From positions 1-36,994 of the forward strand of contig JACQUW010000070.1 in the NCBI GenBank assembly GCA_016210115.1: DNA of 36,994 nucleotides. Direction: 5' to 3'. How positions within the stretch are numbered: the first letter of the stretch is position 1; each line of letters begins with the position of its first letter. Shown in pieces: positions 1 to 6,339 of this stretch. The DNA comes from Deltaproteobacteria bacterium (GTDB lineage: Bacteria > Desulfobacterota > Binatia > UBA9968). The position numbers were made by a program, and so were the translations under genes. The notes under the pieces were generated by a model. That model was not told where the DNA came from, searched no databases, and saw only the letters and a list, made by a program, of their open reading frames with translations.

Positions 1-77
1 CCCTATAACGAACGATCAGCCATTGGGTAAGGGTATGGCTAGGGGTGAAAATCAGATGGGCGAGGAGATCTTGTAGT

Positions 78-1088
78 CTAATTTATCAATCGGGCGTGTC
101 TCATTTCATTGACAGGTTCCGCAGGCTGCGGATCCTCGTCTCCCAAAGCGTACTCATGCGAAGCGACCCGCCGCTCGCATGAACGACAGCGACGGCCGTA
201 GGCAAACGTCTCCCAGTGTGGTGTTGACTTAGCTTGACGAACTATCCTTCCGTTCTCATCGAGGGTCGGGTTTCCTTCGCGCCGACGGAATTTTTCCAGG
301 GTCAAACTTGCTGCGAGTTCGCCAAAACACTTCTTTTCGTCCAACTCTTTGTCACTCTGAAGCTTCAGCTCGCGGAAAAGAGATTGCTTGTACTTTTCTC
401 TGGTCAGCCACCGTCGAACTTCTAGACCTTCGACTCCTCCGGCCAATTCCACTAGACGGAAGGGCCGCCAAACAGCTACGCTGTTTGCAATCAACGTTTC
501 GACTGTGTAGAGGAATTCGATCTCGTCCGCGAGAGCTTGGGCTAAGCAGTTAGGAGCAAATGCCAATATCTCACCGCCATTGGCATAAATCACACATTCC
601 GGACAGTCTAGAGACTGTCCCTTATGGCGATCCGCAAAACGTCTTTGGACCTCTTCGGCTCGTTTGCGCTCGTCTTGATCCAGATCGGAAGAAAAGTGGC
701 AAAACAGCGCCGGCATCTCCACCAAATTAATGTCATCGAGCAACGAACTCGCACCTCGAATCTCAGGCAGCTTGGCCGATTCAAAGACATACTGCTTGAT
801 CTTTGTTGCCCCACCAGCGACAAGAGCAATCTTAGGATCGCCTAATGCCGAGGCTTTCTCCTGGATCTGTTCAAGGCGAACAGCCACTGACTCATCCTCC
901 GGCGGATCTTGCAGCGCCAAGGTAGCTGCGTTAAGCATTTCTGCAAACAGACGTTCCTCGTCTGTTTGCGGCTGTCCCCTATCTCTGAGGCGGCGTAGCG
1001 CGCCTCGGTCAGGAGGCCGCTTCAGGCGGTCATACGCCAGACAGTAAGCAACCGCGAAGACAAAATCCGGAGGTGTGTCCACCGTCAT
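78..1088 (-). pseudogene. cas10: Truncated Cas10 (type III CRISPR large subunit), N-terminal part
   Basis: Cas10 is the large subunit of type III CRISPR effector complexes and normally carries two palm (cyclase-like) domains, the second with a GGDD motif that makes cyclic oligoadenylates. This 336-residue reading frame has the Cas10 palm-1 signature at residues 86-120 (ALVAGGATKIKQYVFESAKL, then LPEIRGASSLLDDIN), a YANGGEILAFAP strand-turn at 168-179, and half a zinc finger (C301, C304). It has no recognisable N-terminal HD nuclease. The frame stops at residue 336, before the second half of the zinc finger and before any GGDD palm 2, while family members run to roughly 700-1000 residues. In the last 77 bases one other minus-strand frame stays open to the window edge, so a frameshift, a split gene, or a truncation are all possible. 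The start ATG follows a weak purine-rich GGAAGTAAG. It resembles the Csx11/III-D-like or Cmr2-like Cas10 branch; I cannot fix the subtype. Confidence 0.8.
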
Positions 1089-1385
1089 TTCTTACTTCCA
1101 ATTCAACTCGCCATTGCGAGTAAGCGTTTCCCTAACCCAAGGACAATTCCTTTCGCCACGTGAAGGATTGACCTGTCAATTCAGAGCGTAGCAAACTCCT
1201 TCGCTCATGTTCCCTAAGCCGTCCCCCTCAAAGGCCGCTTCCCTATTTCCTACGCGGGTGCTTTCGCGGCGCGGCGCAGTATATGCATGAACGCCGCCAT
1301 CGTGACCAGAGATCCGCAATTTCGCCGGGTCGAGCACTTGGTAACGGTCAACTGGCCTTGGTTTCCCGCTGTCTTGAACTGTGCA
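1089..1385. other. Intergenic stretch between cas10 and the repeat island, no gene recognised
   Basis: About 300 bases upstream of cas10 without a recognisable protein. A minus-strand frame is open here but its product resembles nothing I know and part of it is translated repeat. A small hairpin (ACTCGC and GCGAGT around CATT, near 1108-1123) lies just upstream of the cas10 start. No CRISPR repeat-spacer pattern is present. Confidence 0.5.
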
Positions 1386-1440
1386 AACCTTATCAACCCT
1401 ACAAACCCAATAAAGCCAACAAACTCCATAAACGCTAAGA
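1386..1440. repeat. Nonamer repeat tract A (C-rich orientation)
   Basis: About five degenerate 9-bp units of the type AACCCAATA, the complement of the GTTYATTGR unit seen in the other tracts. The tract lies directly beyond the stop codon of the cas6 fragment at 1442. Confidence 0.7.
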
Positions 1441-1441
1441 A

Positions 1442-1630
1442 TCACGAAGTGTCTATCTGATACCTCCCCAACCCAAACCCCGTTCCCTTTCCGACATGAA
1501 CTTTCTCGCCAAGGCTGATCATGGAGAGAAACTCACCAAGCTCTCCGCGATACTCCGCCTTCCCCACGAACCCTCCCATCTTCATCCTCGTATCTTGTCT
1601 TGCGGAATACCGCTCCCAGTCGCGGCAATC
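1442..1630 (-). pseudogene. cas6: cas6 3'-end fragment 1
   Basis: The minus strand encodes about 60 residues that match the C-terminus of the complete Cas6 at 5030-6145: DWERYSARQDTRMKMGGFVG, then a GELGEF segment, then GEKVHVGKGTGFGLGRY and a stop. The glycine-rich GKGTGFGLG loop typical of Cas6 RAMP proteins is present. Everything upstream of DWERYSARQ is missing. In its place the frame runs into translated 9-bp repeat (an Asn-Pro-Ile-rich stretch). It differs from the complete cas6 at many positions, so it is not an assembly echo. It cannot be a working nuclease. Confidence 0.85.
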
Positions 1631-1642
1631 ATCGTTGTTCGT

Positions 1643-1791
1643 GTTTATTGGGTCCATTGAGTTTATTGAGTTCTTTGAGTTCATAGGGTTGATTGGGTTG
1701 TTGGGTTCATTCACTACCCACCAACTCTATAAGCTCAACAAACCCCATAAACCCAACAAATCCACAACCCAATATAAACTCACCAAATACG
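1643..1791. repeat. Nonamer repeat tract B, two opposed arms
   Basis: The left arm (about 1643-1712) is a run of about eight 9-bp units such as GTTTATTGG, GTCCATTGA and GTTTATTGA. After a short centre near 1713-1722 (ACTACCCACC) the right arm (about 1723-1791) has units in the opposite orientation, such as AACTCTATA and AACCCCATA. The two arms are roughly complementary and could fold into a long imperfect hairpin. Because the period is a multiple of three, the tract reads as open frames rich in Phe-Ile-Gly or Asn-Pro-Ile; these are not genes. Confidence 0.85.
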
Positions 1792-1796
1792 ATCCA

Positions 1797-2285
1797 TCAC
1801 CCCGCCTCAAACCCTTTCCAGCTAATCTCCCATTCACGCCCCCCCGGGTATTCCTTCCAGTCCCAGAAAAATCCTCCGGGGATTCTCTCCCTTTTCAAGC
1901 CGGCCTCCTCAATGATTTCCTGGATGCGCTTGAGCTTTGCCTGCATGTATCCCTTGGTGTCATAAAGGATAATCCCATCTAACGCCAAGTCGAGATAAAA
2001 AGAAGGGAACCCCTCCTCAAACTCTCTTTGCGTCTTGGCGAGATAGGAGACCCCTCCCTCCAATGGCGCTTTGCTCATTCCTCGCACACACGCGTATCGC
2101 TTCATGGGCGACGTTGGCAGAGATCGAGCCAAAATGAAGATATCCCAATCGCTTTCTCTCTGTTCCTCACCTCTCGCCCGGGAACCAAAAAGCACGACTG
2201 CAATCAGGTTCCGCCCCAACCCTGCTTTAAGGTTCCCTACCAAAGAGCGTAAGGCCTGTTCTACTTTTTTTTCTTTTGCGGCCAT
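1797..2285 (-). CDS. MNT-type nucleotidyltransferase (antitoxin of HEPN/MNT pair 1)
   Basis: A minimal nucleotidyltransferase, 162 residues. Proteins of this type neutralise a partner HEPN toxin, in characterised cases by adding AMP to it. The NTase signature is clear: VVLFGSRARGE at 31-40 followed by SDWDIF, giving G34, S35, D46 and D48. The third acidic residue normally found in a later strand is not obvious. The protein is longer than usual minimal NTases because of a C-terminal tail of about 70 residues rich in Trp, Glu and Gly. It starts inside the HEPN gene (25-base overlap), so the two are translated as a unit with the HEPN gene first. The 3' end stops 6 bases from repeat tract B. Confidence 0.8.
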   Translation of the reverse strand: MAAKEKKVEQALRSLVGNLKAGLGRNLIAVVLFGSRARGEEQRESDWDIFILARSLPTSPMKRYACVRGMSKAPLEGGVSYLAKTQREFEEGFPSFYLDLALDGIILYDTKGYMQAKLKRIQEIIEEAGLKRERIPGGFFWDWKEYPGGREWEISWKGFEAG

Positions 2286-2701
2286 TGTCCGACGATCCTT
2301 TTCGCAGCATCATGAGCTTTGCGTGCCGAATCCAGGGCTTCCTCCGCGCTTTCCTCATCAAAAAGCTCCCACGGCGTCCGGTACTCGCTTTCGTCGCCAT
2401 AATCAGTTCGAACATGCTCCTCAAAACCTAGTTTTCCGGCGATCTCCTGGAGTATCGCTATTTCCTTTCTCAAACTTTTCAACGTGGTGTCCTTAAGCAG
2501 TTTGGCCAACGCCTCTTCGAGCTGATGGACCTTTGGCACCGGACCTCGCATAGCAATGACAGCCTTGGCGGCATTTTCGACACACATCTGAGCGTTGTCC
2601 ACGCACGAGCGCCAGCGGGAGAGTCGAATGTCCTCTTCGGCTTCCGCAAGAAAACCTTCCGCCAATCTTAGGCGAAACTCGGCGTCCCTTCCGGCCTTCA
2701 C
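2261..2701 (-). CDS. HEPN-domain protein (toxin of HEPN/MNT pair 1)
   Basis: A 146-residue all-helical HEPN-family protein, normally the toxin partner of an adjacent MNT nucleotidyltransferase. Supporting features are the N-terminal helix with LAEAEEDI, the CVENAAKAVIAM helix typical of this family (residues about 40-52), and the lysine-rich tail. A textbook R-x4-6-H catalytic motif is not clear, so RNase activity cannot be asserted. The GTG start is preceded by AAAAGGA about 8 bases upstream. It is the first gene of a two-gene operon and overlaps the NTase gene by 25 bases. Gene order here (HEPN then NTase) is the opposite of pair 2 at 4115-4826. Confidence 0.75.
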   Translation of the reverse strand: MKAGRDAEFRLRLAEGFLAEAEEDIRLSRWRSCVDNAQMCVENAAKAVIAMRGPVPKVHQLEEALAKLLKDTTLKSLRKEIAILQEIAGKLGFEEHVRTDYGDESEYRTPWELFDEESAEEALDSARKAHDAAKRIVGQWPQKKKK

Positions 2702-2756
2702 GGTCGATTTCCTTTTACCTAAGTCCGGCGTCCTGAAGCGATGATCCCGCGCCTCT

Positions 2757-2819
2757 GCACTCCAAACCCCGTCCCTTTACCCAATTAGTCGTGCTCGTGT
2801 TCGTGGCTCATGCTCGTCA
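2757..2819 (-). pseudogene. cas6: cas6 3'-end fragment 2 with hexamer repeat
   Basis: On the minus strand this short stretch reads SDEHE, then a run of CGAGCA-type hexamers, then (after a frame change) KGTGFG. It aligns base by base with 5003-5065, the extreme 3' end of the intact cas6 plus its downstream remnant: CACGA-TA, then GGGTAA-GGGAC-GGGTTTGG in both places. It is about 60 bp long and sits between the HEPN gene and repeat tract C. Confidence 0.7.
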
Positions 2820-2823
2820 CTGC

Positions 2824-3001
2824 GTTCATTGAGTCCATTGCGTTTATAGAGTTTATAGCGTTCATTGAGTTCATCGCGTCTATTGGGTTCATCTGAACCT
2901 TCACTAGCTATCTCCCCAACTCAATAAACCCACAACCCTATAAACTCAATCAACTCAACAAACGCTATCAACCCGTAACTTAACAAACCCAATGAACCCC
3001 A
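2824..3001. repeat. Nonamer repeat tract C, two opposed arms
   Basis: The left arm (2824-2894) has units GTTCATTGA, GTCCATTGC, GTTTATAGA, GTTTATAGC and so on at a strict 9-bp period. The centre (about 2895-2917) contains TTCACTA as in tract B. The right arm (2918-3001) has complementary units such as AACTCAATA and AACCCACA. No protein is expected from it although several frames stay open. Confidence 0.85.
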
Positions 3002-3068
3002 AACTCCCTGTCTCTTGTCTCTTCCGCTGAAATCATATATCAATCTTCTATCAGAAGGAGACACGATC

Positions 3069-3446
3069 ATGGCACGTTTCATGGTTTCGATGCCGGACGA
3101 AATGGTAAAAAAATTGGACCGTAGGGCGCAAGAGGAGCACCGCAGCCGCAGCGAGCTCTTGCGCGAAGCAGCGCGGCGGCACCTGGCCTCTGCCGCACCG
3201 GTGGAGGCCAAGGAAAGCCCAACCCCCCGAAGGACCAGCAAGCAAAAAGTCCAAAAGAGGTGGACTAAGAAATCCCTGGAACAGCACCTCTTGGAAAAGG
3301 GGTTGGCCCGGAGAGGATGCCCTGGGCTTGATTCTCTGGTAGGTCCTGTAAAAGGTCCTGTTGATATGAAGCGGGTTTTACGGATTACCAAGAGACTCGC
3401 CGGTTTGAGCCGCCAGATCATCGAGGATCGTGAAGACCGGCTGTGA
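3069..3446 (+). CDS. vapB: Ribbon-helix-helix antitoxin (VapB-like), pair 1
   Basis: A 125-residue protein whose first 45 residues form a CopG/Arc-type ribbon-helix-helix DNA-binding domain: MARFMVSMPDEMVKKLDRRA followed by SRSELLREAARRHL. The remaining 80 residues are basic and proline-rich and would be the toxin-wrapping region; they are longer than in most VapB proteins. I chose the ATG at 3069 because AGAAGGAG lies 8 bases upstream; a longer open frame upstream lacks this signal. The stop overlaps the GTG start of the PIN toxin gene by 4 bases, so the two are translationally coupled. Family knowledge predicts binding to the toxin and repression of its own promoter. Confidence 0.85.
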   Translation: MARFMVSMPDEMVKKLDRRAQEEHRSRSELLREAARRHLASAAPVEAKESPTPRRTSKQKVQKRWTKKSLEQHLLEKGLARRGCPGLDSLVGPVKGPVDMKRVLRITKRLAGLSRQIIEDREDRL

Positions 3447-3898
3447 TTTTCTTCTTTGACACCAGTGCTCTTGTTAAGCGTTATCTCCATGAGAAGGGGT
3501 CTGCTCGTGTCCGCCGTCTTTTGCAGACCGCCGATGCGATTTTTTATCAAACCTTTGTCGCTCCCCTCGAGATGACCTCCGCCTTCTACAGGCAGCACCG
3601 TGGCGGTCAAATTTCGGTCGAAGAACTTTCTTTTCTGCTCAGATCTTACGGCGTCCACTCGCACAAAGAGTACCTTCTGGTTCCTTACTCCGAATCCCTG
3701 ATCAACCTGGCTGAGGCGCTGATTAGCCGCCATCCACTGCGGGCTCTAGATGCCGTCCAGCTTGCGAGTGCACTGGAGTTACGCGGCGCTCTCCCCGTAG
3801 ACGCGCCTCCGCTCATTTTTGTCTCTGCCGATGACCGCCTCGTTAAAACCGCCAGCCAAGAACATCTCCAAGTGGAGAACCTGGAAAGTTTTCCCTGA
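3443..3898 (+). CDS. vapC: PIN-domain RNase toxin (VapC-like), pair 1
   Basis: A 151-residue PIN-domain protein, the RNase toxin of a VapBC module. The acidic catalytic residues are in place: D6 in FFFDTSALVKRY, E43 in APLEMTSAF, D103 in ALDAVQLASA, and D130/D131 in SADDRL. Its length is normal for VapC. The start is GTG, overlapping the antitoxin stop by 4 bases (GTGA). Downstream, within a few bases of its TGA, the 9-bp repeat tract at 3902 begins. Family members cleave specific tRNAs or rRNA; the target here is unknown. Confidence 0.9.
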   Translation: MIFFFDTSALVKRYLHEKGSARVRRLLQTADAIFYQTFVAPLEMTSAFYRQHRGGQISVEELSFLLRSYGVHSHKEYLLVPYSESLINLAEALISRHPLRALDAVQLASALELRGALPVDAPPLIFVSADDRLVKTASQEHLQVENLESFP

Positions 3899-3901
3899 TG
3901 A

Positions 3902-3974
3902 GTTCATCGGGTTGTGGGTTCATTGGGTTTATAGAGTCCATTGCGTTTCTAGAGTTCACTGGGTTCATTGAGTT
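3902..3974. repeat. Nonamer repeat tract E, single arm
   Basis: About eight 9-bp units (GTTCATCGG, GTTCATTGG, GTTTATAGA, GTCCATTGC, GTTCACTGG and others) in one orientation only. It starts just after the vapC stop and runs straight into cas6 fragment 3 with no linker. Confidence 0.8.
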
Positions 3975-4045
3975 CCTCGTATCCTGCCTTGCCGAGTATC
4001 GTTTCATGCCGTGTTCGTGCTCGGGTTTCGTGCTCGTTTATCTTG
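3975..4045 (-). pseudogene. cas6: cas6 internal fragment 3 with hexamer repeat
   Basis: The first 36 bases (3975-4010) match the stretch of the intact cas6 near 5209-5241 that encodes RYSARQDTR, read on the minus strand (CCTCGTATCCTGCCT and then GCCGA-TA-CG are shared). It is followed by GTGTTCGTGCTCG-type hexamers like those at the intact cas6 3' end and at fragment 2. It is too short to encode anything useful. Confidence 0.7.
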
Positions 4046-4080
4046 CGGTGATCGTTGCTCGCTCTCCGTTTTCGCCAGGG

Positions 4081-4108
4081 TTGACGGTTCCAGGTCTCCA
4101 GGTATATT
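4081..4108 (+). promoter_or_regulatory. Putative sigma-70 promoter of HEPN/MNT pair 2
   Basis: TTGACG (4081-4086), a 16-base spacer and TATATT (4103-4108). The predicted start of transcription falls at or one base before the A of the ATG at 4115, which would give a leaderless mRNA. No convincing ribosome binding site precedes that ATG. Confidence 0.5.
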
Positions 4109-4114
4109 AGCGGC

Positions 4115-4438
4115 ATGGGAGCTTTGCCGATCCAAAAATCTCTTGCGACGTTGTTGGAAGCGCTTAAAAGCTACCACCCTCAGAAAGTTATTCTCTTCGG
4201 CTCCGCCGCGCGCGGCGAGGCGGATGCCGAGAGCGACCTCGACGTGCTGATCATCAAGGAGACTGACGAGCCTTTCGTCGAGCGCCTCGAGACCATGGCC
4301 CAGCTATGCCCGCGATATGTTCATGCCGATATCCTCGTGTACACGCCCGGCGAGATCCAAGCTATGTTGGATGAGGACAACCCCTTCATCACTCAAGCCC
4401 TCCGTGAGGGAAAGGTGATCTATGAAGCCAGGCCGTGA
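4115..4438 (+). CDS. mntA: MNT-type nucleotidyltransferase (antitoxin of HEPN/MNT pair 2)
   Basis: A 107-residue minimal nucleotidyltransferase. The signature is complete: KVILFGSAARGE (G29, S30), SDLDVLI (D41, D43) and a third acid in HADILVY (D72). In characterised pairs such a protein AMPylates the HEPN toxin and blocks it. Length is typical of the family. The gene overlaps the following HEPN gene by 17 bases. A good promoter lies so close to the ATG that the transcript may be leaderless. It is only distantly related to the NTase of pair 1: gene order, length and C-terminus all differ. Confidence 0.88.
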   Translation: MGALPIQKSLATLLEALKSYHPQKVILFGSAARGEADAESDLDVLIIKETDEPFVERLETMAQLCPRYVHADILVYTPGEIQAMLDEDNPFITQALREGKVIYEARP

Positions 4439-4826
4439 GACCGGACTGCGCTGGCTCCGCCAGGCCGAACACGACCTCAAGATCGCCAAAAGTCACCAAC
4501 GGCAAGGCGATTACTCCGACGCCTGTTTTATGGCCGAGCAGGCAAGCCAGAAAGCCCTTAAGGGATTCCTGACGGCTCAAGGACAACGCTCCGTGCCAAT
4601 CCATTCGGTGGCGCAGTTGGCCGAGGGGTGCGCGAAAATCGATCCTGATTTTGCCAGTCATATTGATCCGGGCCGCATCCTGGATCAGTACTACATCCCT
4701 ACGCGCTACCCTGATGCTCTCGCCCCGCCTGCTGTGCCATTCGAGTCATACACTCAAGAACAAGGGAACAAGGCTCTCGAAGCCGCCGCGGCTATATTGG
4801 GCCTGGTGTCCCACAAGCTACGTTAA
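4422..4826 (+). CDS. hepT: HEPN-domain protein (toxin of HEPN/MNT pair 2)
   Basis: A 134-residue HEPN-family protein encoded directly after, and overlapping, the minimal nucleotidyltransferase. Family features are the N-terminal WLRQAEHDLKIAKSH helix, the CFMAEQASQKALKGFL helix (residues about 35-50), the conserved IHSVAQLAEGC turn and the QYYIPTRYPDAL motif (about residues 89-100). It is expected to be the toxin held in check by the upstream protein. The canonical R-x4-6-H motif of the RNase-active branch is not evident. Its 3' end is followed almost at once by repeat tract D. Confidence 0.85.
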   Translation: MKPGRETGLRWLRQAEHDLKIAKSHQRQGDYSDACFMAEQASQKALKGFLTAQGQRSVPIHSVAQLAEGCAKIDPDFASHIDPGRILDQYYIPTRYPDALAPPAVPFESYTQEQGNKALEAAAAILGLVSHKLR

Positions 4827-4829
4827 TCA

Positions 4830-4975
4830 AGTTCCTTGAGTTTATTGGGTTCTTTGGGTTCATTGGGCTCATGGGGTTTATTGGGTGGATTGAGTTAATT
4901 GGGTTTCAACCCTCAAATCTCTGAACCTCCACATGACTTACTCAACAAACGCAATTAACCCCATAAACCCTGAAC
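4830..4975. repeat. Nonamer repeat tract D, two opposed arms
   Basis: The left arm (about 4830-4906) has units GTTCCTTGA, GTTTATTGG, GTTCTTTGG, GTTCATTGG and others. The right arm (about 4935-4975) has complementary units such as AACCCCATA. It links the end of the HEPN gene to cas6 fragment 4. Confidence 0.8.
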
Positions 4976-5026
4976 TCTGGATACCTCTATTTCGTACCTC
5001 CCCAACCCAAACCCTGTCCCCTTACC
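4976..5026 (-). pseudogene. cas6: cas6 3'-end fragment 4
   Basis: On the minus strand, immediately downstream of the cas6 stop, a different frame reads KGTGFGLGRYEIEVS. This is a second copy of the Cas6 C-terminus and is closer to fragment 1 (KGTGFGLGRYQIDTS) than to the end of the intact gene (KSSTFGLGMYVVG). It may be the original C-terminus displaced by the hexamer-repeat tail of the intact gene, or a remnant of a tandem copy. Confidence 0.75.
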
Positions 5027-5029
5027 CCG

Positions 5030-6145
5030 CTACTCGTGCTCGTCGCTCGTGTTCGTGCTCGCTGCACCCACAACGTACATTCCCAGGCCAAAGGTGGAGC
5101 TCTTCCCGACGTGAATCCTTTCTCCGAGCTTCAGCAACGGCAGAAATTCGGCGAGTTCCCCATGGTACTCCACCTCCCCCACAAATCCTCCCATCTTCAT
5201 CCTCGTATCCTGCCTGGCCGAATACCGCTCCCAATCATGCCACCTGATGTTTCCATCCTTCATCTCTACCGTCTTGGCTCGTTCGATAATCCCTTTAAAG
5301 TCCAGATTTAGCTCCTCCCCGCAGTGGAAATAGCAGAGATTGGAGAGACGGCGGAGAAGGTTCCGAATAATAACGTGAAACTCAGGAGCCGTGTGCAGCT
5401 CGCCGTTATAGGTGACGCGGGTGGGGGTCAAATAGTTGATGGTTAAGAGTCGAGAGTTGAGAGTTAGATCTGAGCGTTGAGTGTCGAGTGTTGAGTGTAG
5501 CGGGCTTAGTTTTGAGTTTTGGGATAGGGAAAGATCCCGGATCGTTAGGGGATGAAAGGAATTGGCAAGGACTTTTCTCTGGCCGTCGTAAATCTCCTTT
5601 TCGCCGCCGCCAGGGTCAAGCCAGCTCACTTTCTCCAACGCAAACCTCCCACGGCCTCTTCCGATGCCCCGTTCCCGGCCTAATCGGTCGAACGTATAGA
5701 TAAAATACGGCAGGTAGTCGATGGCTTTCCCGATCAGCGTCAGACCAAAGCTGAGGAGTTCATTGGGTTTATAGAGTTGTTGGGTTTCAAGAGGAGGCTC
5801 GATTACGAAGGGATGGGGTGCTCGCTCGTATCTGCGCATCCGGGCGGAATCCTCCGGAATGGGCGTGTCGAAGATATAGGGGTAGGCGCATTTGAGTCTT
5901 AAAAGACACCGGTCACAGTCCCGGTGCTCCATAATGCAGACAGTTTCCTTGAACGTAATTCCAAAAGCTCCCCTGAGCGTGGAGCCCTTGTAAGGCGGCA
6001 GATGTAGCTCTGTAGCGGCTCTGAGGTGGAAAATGAACGAGGCGAAGGTTATTTTCTTTAATTCTGCGACAACGTCGTCGCGATAAGGGGATATGCGCTC
6101 CGTGATCGCGTTTTGTTGCTCGACGCTTGGGATGGCTTCGTCCAT
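5030..6145 (-). CDS. cas6: Cas6-family CRISPR RNA-processing endoribonuclease
   Basis: Cas6 cuts the CRISPR precursor transcript within each repeat to make crRNAs. This 371-residue protein has the features of the Cas6 branch common next to type III systems: the N-terminal RAMP fold with YKGSTLRGAFG (52-62), a four-cysteine cluster C70, C77, C80, C86, the FGLTLIGKAIDYLPYF segment (133-149), and the C-terminal block WERYSARQDTRMKMGGFVG (305-323) followed by the glycine-rich HVGKSSTFGLGMY loop (345-357). Three parts look altered by repeats. Residues 121-130 are encoded by sequence matching the 9-bp repeat. Residues about 207-236 are a Ser/Leu/Thr-rich insert encoded by heptamer-like repeats. The last residues (STNTSDEHE) come from CGAGCA hexamers. 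All three keep the frame. A promoter at 6208-6236 reads into it. There is no CRISPR array in the window for it to process. Confidence 0.9.
   Translation of the reverse strand: MDEAIPSVEQQNAITERISPYRDDVVAELKKITFASFIFHLRAATELHLPPYKGSTLRGAFGITFKETVCIMEHRDCDRCLLRLKCAYPYIFDTPIPEDSARMRRYERAPHPFVIEPPLETQQLYKPNELLSFGLTLIGKAIDYLPYFIYTFDRLGRERGIGRGRGRFALEKVSWLDPGGGEKEIYDGQRKVLANSFHPLTIRDLSLSQNSKLSPLHSTLDTQRSDLTLNSRLLTINYLTPTRVTYNGELHTAPEFHVIIRNLLRRLSNLCYFHCGEELNLDFKGIIERAKTVEMKDGNIRWHDWERYSARQDTRMKMGGFVGEVEYHGELAEFLPLLKLGERIHVGKSSTFGLGMYVVGAASTNTSDEHE
5440..5525. repeat. Heptamer-like simple repeat inside cas6
   Basis: Degenerate GAGTGTT / GAGAGTT / GTTTTGA units, about 86 bp, inside the cas6 reading frame. 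They encode a low-complexity Ser/Leu/Thr/Asn segment that related Cas6 proteins do not normally have, by my recollection of the family. Confidence 0.6.
5758..5789. repeat. Nonamer-repeat match inside cas6
   Basis: Three consecutive units GTTCATTGG, GTTTATAGA, GTTGTTGGG in the same register and style as the intergenic tracts, but in the coding region for residues 121-130 of Cas6. The protein length here fits the family, so the units replace or resemble native sequence and do not lengthen it. Confidence 0.55.
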
Positions 6146-6207
6146 GATGCTCGCCCTCGCATCCGCACCTCAGCCAGAGGCTCCCCCGAGAACCTAACCT
6201 CAGGCCG

Positions 6208-6236
6208 CTTTTATTCCGTGTTAAAATGAATGTCAA
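6208..6236 (-). promoter_or_regulatory. Sigma-70-type promoter of cas6
   Basis: Reading the minus strand: TTGACA (6236-6231), 17-base spacer, TAAAAG (6213-6208). It points at the cas6 start about 60 bases downstream. Confidence 0.55.
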
Positions 6237-6339
6237 GAAAAAAATGCGACGGCGGCTTATAGGGCGAGAGCTATGTTAGAAATGCCGAGTTTCAGCACTA
6301 ACGAGCAGCAAATAGGCACCCTCACCTCAGTTTTCTCCC

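Noticed and set aside
1521..1982. Plus-strand open frames through tract B with Phe-Ile-Gly-rich translation
   Set aside because: They are translated 9-bp repeat plus antisense of the cas6 fragment and the NTase gene; no ribosome binding site or family match.
2921..3733. A 270-codon minus-strand frame
   Set aside because: It lies antisense to vapB, vapC and repeat tract C, all better supported.
1386..5000. The regular repeats might be a CRISPR array
   Set aside because: The period is 9 bp with no unique spacers, and units vary freely. CRISPR repeats are longer, nearly identical and separated by unique spacers of similar length.
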